This document shows positions 14,524 to 17,762 of a stretch of 17,762 nucleotides of DNA, one piece after another. Position 1 is the stretch's first letter, and every line of letters starts with the position of its first letter. The notes under the pieces are model-generated. The model saw only the letters and a list, made by a program, of their open reading frames with translations, was not told the origin of the DNA and made no database searches. The DNA is from Deltaproteobacteria bacterium (GTDB lineage Bacteria > Desulfobacterota > Dissulfuribacteria > Dissulfuribacterales > UBA3076), in NCBI GenBank assembly GCA_027004315.1, contig JALTHV010000344.1, positions 1 through 17,762 on the forward strand, in the 5' to 3' direction. Both the position numbers and the translations under genes were made by a program.

Positions 14524-14686
14524 AAGAATTCTCCTTCCAGTCTTAAAGACCTGTTTATTTACGTTTGGTTGACCTTGCGAGTTGGCCCTCAGGCCAACTG
14601 CCATGCCTCAATATCCCTTGAATCCACAAACAAATATAGTATTTTATATCTATACTTTAATGGAGGCAACAAATATTTTGAGATAC

Positions 14687-14830
14687 AAGTTTGATGTCCT
14701 CGCAAAAAGTCTTTTTTCACGCAAAGGCGCAAAACTCGCAAAGGCAATCTATTGTTGCTAAAGAAAAAATTTTGCGTCTTGGCGACTTTGCGTGATATTT
14801 CTGATTTTTTATGAAACCATCAAGTTTCTC
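14687..14830. repeat. Palindromic CGCAAAG repeat element (MITE-like)
   Basis: The left arm TTTTTTCACGCAAAGGCGC (from 14712) continues to 14745 and the right arm 14770-14796 (TTTTGCGTCTTGGCGACTTT, then GCGTGAT) is its imperfect reverse complement. An outer pair, AAGTTTGATG at 14687-14696 with CATCAAGTTT near 14818-14827, extends the symmetry. CGCAAAG-rich palindromes of this type are known as dispersed intergenic repeats in many bacteria. It ends just before the -35 box of the tRNA-Met promoter. No protein is encoded. Confidence 0.75.
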
Positions 14831-14831
14831 C

Positions 14832-14859
14832 TTGACACATTTCCCAAAATAGTTAATAG
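14832..14859 (+). promoter_or_regulatory. Probable promoter of tRNA-Met
   Basis: TTGACA at 14832-14837 is followed after 16 bases by TAATAG (14854-14859), about 15 bases before the tRNA. The -10 box is weak but the -35 box is consensus. Confidence 0.5.
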
Positions 14860-14873
14860 GTATCAGGCCAAGT

Positions 14874-14950
14874 GGCGGTGTAGCTCAGCAGGTTAGAGCA
14901 TGCGGCTCATATCCGCAGGGTCCGGGGTTCAAGTCCCTGCACCGCCACCA
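14874..14950 (+). tRNA. tRNA with CAT anticodon, probably elongator tRNA-Met
   Basis: A complete 77-base cloverleaf. The acceptor arm GGCGGTG (14874-14880) pairs with CACCGCC (14940-14946); the discriminator is A and CCA is encoded. The anticodon stem TGCGG/CCGCA holds the loop CTCATAT. The T loop is TTCAAGT. The fully paired 1:72 position excludes initiator function. A CAT anticodon can also belong to tRNA-Ile2, in which C is modified to lysidine; elongator Met is favoured by the GGCGG acceptor end, but the two cannot be fully separated by eye. Confidence 0.93.
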
Positions 14951-14996
14951 ATCTCTATCAGGTATTAGCTGACCTTGCCTCTCTATACACATCCGG

Positions 14997-15075
14997 GTAA
15001 CTGTTCACATTCCCCCCGGCCAGCGGTGGCATTTTGCAGGGTTTCGATTATGGGCAGATCTGCATTGTCTTTTCA
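14997..15075 (-). repeat. Dispersed repeat, inverted copy after the tRNA
   Basis: Read on the minus strand, GCCACCGCTGGCCGG (15030-15016) leads on through GGGGAATGTGAACAGTTAC, matching the 3' half of copies A and B. Weaker similarity continues through ATTTTGCAGGGTTTCGATTA. The remaining sequence up to the DUF2065 gene shows nothing else clear. Confidence 0.65.
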
Positions 15076-15162
15076 GGATGCACCAGGCCGGGCCTCGGAA
15101 CCTGGGGAAAGTCTGCCGACGCCGGGTGGCGATAAACAATTACAGTCGGAGTCATTACTCAT

Positions 15163-15363
15163 ATGAAGCTCTTTATCACTGTGATAGGCCTAGTTATGAT
15201 TATAGAAGGACTTCCATATTTTGCTTTTCCTGAAAAAATGCAGCTTTTTATAAAACAGATCGAGGAGATGCCTCCGGATTATCTGCGATGGGTGGGCCTT
15301 GTCTCTACCTTGATCGGCCTGAGTATATGCTATGTCGCACAGAGGACAGGGTTTTTCTCATGA
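15163..15363 (+). CDS. DUF2065 small inner-membrane protein (YjeT-like)
   Basis: A 66-residue protein with two membrane helices (about 4-22 and 42-60) joined by a short loop containing PEKMQLFIKQIEEMP. The pattern GLVMIIEGLPYFAFPE followed by LRWVGL is that of the DUF2065/YjeT family, whose function is unknown. CGGAG lies about eleven bases upstream of the ATG, further than usual. Its TGA stop overlaps the queA start as ATGA (15360-15363), so the two genes are translationally coupled. Confidence 0.85.
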   Translation: MKLFITVIGLVMIIEGLPYFAFPEKMQLFIKQIEEMPPDYLRWVGLVSTLIGLSICYVAQRTGFFS

Positions 15364-16412
15364 CAGCAGGCTTTAGTCTAAACGAATATGACTACGATCT
15401 ACCGCCTCATTTTATTGCCCAGCACCCCACTGAAGATCGCTCATCTTCACGCCTGATGGTACTCAACCGGGAATCTGGTCAAATAACTCACCGATTCTTT
15501 CGTGACTTTTTAGATTATATAGATCCTGGAGACTGTCTGGTCTTTAATAATAGCAAGGTATTTCCTGCCCGTATCAGAGGGCTAAAATCAACAGGTGGAA
15601 AGGTAGAGGTCCTTTTACTCAACTTTCCAGAAGAGACCAGAAAAGGTGAGGCCTGTGCAAGTGCCCTCTACCGCAGCTCAAGGCCGCTAAAAAAGGGGCA
15701 AAAGATATCTTGCCAGGGTCCCCTGGAAATAGAGGTCCTCGAAGTCTATCCCTCAGGCCAGGCCTCTATAAAACTGATATTTCAGGGAGAGCTGTTTCCT
15801 GTCCTGGAGTCTTGTGGAGAGGTTCCCCTTCCGCCATACATAAGACGCCCACAGGTCTCTTCTGATATAGAGCGATATCAGACTGTCTATGCAAGGGAGA
15901 TTGGATCAGTGGCTGCACCTACAGCCGGCCTCCACTTCACTAAAAGACAATTAGAACTCGCAAAAAAGAAGGGTATCCAGATGGCATGGATAACACTCCA
16001 TGTGGGATATGGCACCTTTGCTCCAGTAAGGGCATCTGACATACGTGAGCACAAAATCCACTCGGAATGGCTATCTGTAACTGAAGACGCGGTAGAAAAG
16101 ATAAATTTTACCCACAAGGCAGGCCACCGGGTCATAGCAGTAGGGACCACTACGGTCAGGGCCCTTGAGGCAACAGCAGATGGAGCAGGAGGAATAAAGA
16201 TCTATCGAGGATTTTGTGATCTGTATATCTTACCTGGCCACCGTTTCCGGGTCGTTGATCGTATGATTACCAATTTTCACCTGCCTAAATCCTCTCTGTT
16301 GATATTGGTGTCTGCCTTTGCAGGTAGGGACAAGATACTTTCTGCCTACAGAGAGGCCATGGACTCTGGTTACAGATTTTTCAGCTACGGGGATGCGATG
16401 TTTATCATATAG
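15360..16412 (+). CDS. queA: tRNA preQ1(34) S-adenosylmethionine ribosyltransferase-isomerase QueA
   Basis: A 350-residue enzyme of queuosine biosynthesis that moves the ribosyl part of S-adenosylmethionine to preQ1 in tRNA to make epoxyqueuosine. Family signatures are all present: YDLPPHFIAQHP near the start, NNSKVFPARIRG, PTAGLHFT, HVGYGTFAPVR, GTTTVRALE and TNFHLPKSSLL. The ATG at 15360 is preferred because it overlaps the previous stop, and the residues upstream of it in the same frame (from 15288) are the DUF2065 gene in another frame. No tgt or queC-E genes are nearby. It is a cytoplasmic housekeeping gene. Confidence 0.97.
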   Translation: MTAGFSLNEYDYDLPPHFIAQHPTEDRSSSRLMVLNRESGQITHRFFRDFLDYIDPGDCLVFNNSKVFPARIRGLKSTGGKVEVLLLNFPEETRKGEACASALYRSSRPLKKGQKISCQGPLEIEVLEVYPSGQASIKLIFQGELFPVLESCGEVPLPPYIRRPQVSSDIERYQTVYAREIGSVAAPTAGLHFTKRQLELAKKKGIQMAWITLHVGYGTFAPVRASDIREHKIHSEWLSVTEDAVEKINFTHKAGHRVIAVGTTTVRALEATADGAGGIKIYRGFCDLYILPGHRFRVVDRMITNFHLPKSSLLILVSAFAGRDKILSAYREAMDSGYRFFSYGDAMFII

Positions 16413-16457
16413 GCAGAAGGTCCCTGAATGGCCTCCGTGAGTATACGTTTCAAGGCA

Positions 16458-16486
16458 TTGACAATGTAGGCCTAAACGGTTATAAA
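16458..16486 (+). promoter_or_regulatory. Consensus promoter of the initiator tRNA
   Basis: TTGACA (16458-16463), a 17-base spacer and TATAAA (16481-16486). The spacer end and -10 box contain TAAACGGTTATA, the core of the dispersed repeat, by chance or by descent. The predicted start is about 35 bases before the tRNA. Confidence 0.8.
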
Positions 16487-16527
16487 GGTAATCTATTCTT
16501 TTCATTTAGAGATAACATATTTTCGGA

Positions 16528-16604
<77 letters not shown>

Positions 16605-16615
16605 AGGAAATCAAG

Positions 16616-16647
16616 GGGTTACAGGTAGTTACTTGTAACCCTTTTTT
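16616..16647 (+). terminator. Rho-independent terminator of tRNA-fMet
   Basis: GGGTTACA (16616-16623) pairs with TGTAACCC (16634-16641) across a ten-base loop, followed by six T (16642-16647). It lies 11 bases after the CCA end of the tRNA. Confidence 0.88.
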
Positions 16648-16745
16648 AATTTTGCTAACCTATTGCTAACCTGATGCATGTCTTTAGTTTTTGGGAAGGC
16701 ACCCTCAAGGGGGTCTATTTTGTCAGTGGTAGGCCCTTGGTTTTT

Positions 16746-17621
16746 CTAATCCCGGGTCATCCTGGGGTCCAGGGCGTCTCTCAGCCCTTCTCCCAACAGG
16801 TTATAGCCAAGCACGGTTATAAGAATGGCCAGACCTGGAAACAATGAAAGCCACCAGGCTATCTCCAGGTTATTCTTGCCCTCAGTGAGCATGTTGCCCC
16901 AACTAGGGGTAGGAGGCTGGACCCCGATCCCAAGAAAACTAAGTGCACTCTCAGTGAGTATTGCCGCACCTACACCGAGTGTAACTGCCACAAGGACCGG
17001 GGCCACTGCATTTGGCAGGATGTGAGAAAAGATTATCCTTATATTTGAGGCACCTGTTATCCGGGCCGCTAACACAAAATCACGCTGCCTGAGGCTCATG
17101 AATTCTGCTCTTACCAGCCTGGCTACTCCCATCCAACTGGTAAGACCTATTACCACCATGATATTCCATATAGAAGGCTCAAGAAAGGCGATGACGGCCA
17201 TTATGAGAAAGATCGTGGGAAAGCAGAGCATTATGTCTACAAGGCGCATTATCAGCATATCTACCCACTTGCCGTAAAACCCGGCCAGGGCCCCCAGGAA
17301 AGTACCAATCAGGGTTGCGATCCCCACGGATACGATCCCCACCAGCAGAGAAATTCTTGCCCCATAAATGAGCCTTGACAGACAGTCCCTACCCAGGGCA
17401 TCTGTACCAAGGAGATGGGCGCTTGAAGGCGCCTCAAGGATGTGCCAGGTATCTATTGCCTGGGGATCATAAGGGGCAAGCCATGGGGCAAAAAGGGCAA
17501 CAATGCAGAGGGTACTGACTATTAAGAGCCCTGCCAGTGCCAAGGGATTTTTTGATATTCGACTCAGCCATAGAATCCGGTGATTGGCAGATTCCCTGAT
17601 TTGGTAATCGGTGGCATCCAC
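16746..17621 (-). CDS. DppC/OppC-type ABC permease
   Basis: A 291-residue inner-membrane permease of the peptide/nickel/opine ABC family. The N-terminal OppC_N segment with one helix includes NPLALAGLLIVSTLCIVALF and the LLGTDALGRDCLSRLIYGAR block. The EAA loop that contacts the ATPase is FVLAARITGASNIRIIFSHI followed by LPNAVAP. It ends with GEGLRDALDPR, the normal end of this subfamily. It imports oligopeptides or related ligands together with a DppB-type partner, two ATPases and a binding protein; the DppB-type gene is 14 bases upstream. The exact substrate cannot be read from the permease. Confidence 0.93.
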   Translation of the reverse strand: MDATDYQIRESANHRILWLSRISKNPLALAGLLIVSTLCIVALFAPWLAPYDPQAIDTWHILEAPSSAHLLGTDALGRDCLSRLIYGARISLLVGIVSVGIATLIGTFLGALAGFYGKWVDMLIMRLVDIMLCFPTIFLIMAVIAFLEPSIWNIMVVIGLTSWMGVARLVRAEFMSLRQRDFVLAARITGASNIRIIFSHILPNAVAPVLVAVTLGVGAAILTESALSFLGIGVQPPTPSWGNMLTEGKNNLEIAWWLSLFPGLAILITVLGYNLLGEGLRDALDPRMTRD

Positions 17622-17635
17622 AATAAGGACCTTCC

Positions 17636-17762
17636 CTAGTCTCCCCTTTGAATGCCTGTGCGAATTCTCGGATCTGCGAGTGCATATCCGATATCGGCCA
17701 ATTGGTTCCCAAGCAGTGTCAGCACAGAGACTATGACCAGATTCCCCATGAGTACAGGGTAA
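17636..17762 (-). CDS. DppB/OppB-type ABC permease, 3' end only
   Basis: The last 41 codons of a gene that runs off the window. The translation contains MGNLVIVSVLTLLGNQLADI and ends YALADPRIRTGIQRGD. The last-helix-plus-DPRIR ending is the signature of DppB/OppB permeases. It is the upstream partner of the DppC-type permease, 14 bases before its start. Confidence 0.85.
   Translation of the reverse strand, partial: YPVLMGNLVIVSVLTLLGNQLADIGYALADPRIRTGIQRGD

Noticed and set aside
16652..16672. Direct repeat TTGCTAACCT, twice in 21 bases, after tRNA-fMet
   Set aside because: Considered as an integration site, but no integrase, no duplicated tRNA end and no foreign gene follow.
16796..16818. 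CGGTTATA inside the permease gene
   Set aside because: It is within a conserved coding frame and is only an eight-base match to the repeat core.

Overview
The window looks like chromosomal DNA of an anaerobic, sulfur-cycling bacterium, most likely from the Desulfobacterota (old Deltaproteobacteria). Four things point there: an ADP-forming acyl-CoA synthetase next to an orphan Pta-type regulatory protein, a TauE/SafE sulfur-anion exporter under an ArsR-type repressor, a Gram-negative Mla phospholipid-transport operon, and many short intergenic repeats. A lineage near the sulfur-disproportionating Dissulfuribacterales is only a guess. No plasmid, phage or CRISPR signature was seen.

Layout. 1-1944 (+): ArsR-type regulator with a strong promoter and a palindromic operator, then an FmdE-domain protein and a TauE/SafE exporter, probably one operon. 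2235-5362 (+): fused ADP-forming acyl-CoA synthetase and a P-loop/DRTGG protein, a tight two-gene unit for energy conservation or acyl-CoA metabolism. 5363-5656: a ~100-bp dispersed repeat and a long nested inverted repeat. 5657-6262 (-): two small RNA-binding proteins (RRM and cold shock), preceded by an unannotated promoter-to-terminator unit at about 6413-6554 (-) that looks like a small RNA or a csp leader. 6744-7736 (+): DUF2235/Tle1-like hydrolase. 7780-8655 (-): radical SAM protein. 8767-12269 (-): the mlaE-mlaF-mlaD-mlaC operon. MlaF carries a C-terminal degenerate GGDEF-like domain, a 255-bp MITE-like inverted-repeat element separates mlaD from mlaC, and the mlaE start lies in a hairpin made by inverted copies of the dispersed repeat. 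12576-13244 (+): HAD nucleotidase-like protein. 13253-14523 (-): membrane-anchored TPR protein and flavin-reductase-like protein. 14687-14830: palindromic CGCAAAG-type repeat element. 14874-14950 (+): tRNA with anticodon CAT. 15163-16412 (+): DUF2065 protein overlapping queA. 16528-16604 (+): initiator tRNA-fMet with its own promoter and terminator. 16746-17762 (-): DppC/OppC-type permease and the 3' end of a DppB/OppB-type permease.

How it works together. The first operon reads as a ligand-responsive sulfur-anion export unit. The acyl-CoA synthetase pair links acyl-CoA to ATP synthesis. The Mla genes maintain outer-membrane lipid asymmetry. The tRNAs and queA belong to translation. The most unusual features are the MlaF-GGDEF fusion, the mobile-type insert and repeat hairpin inside the mla operon, the small-RNA-like unit upstream of csp, the unusual 1:72 mismatch of the initiator tRNA, and a dispersed repeat family whose core contains ACGGTTA. 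All comparisons were made by eye and no database was searched.
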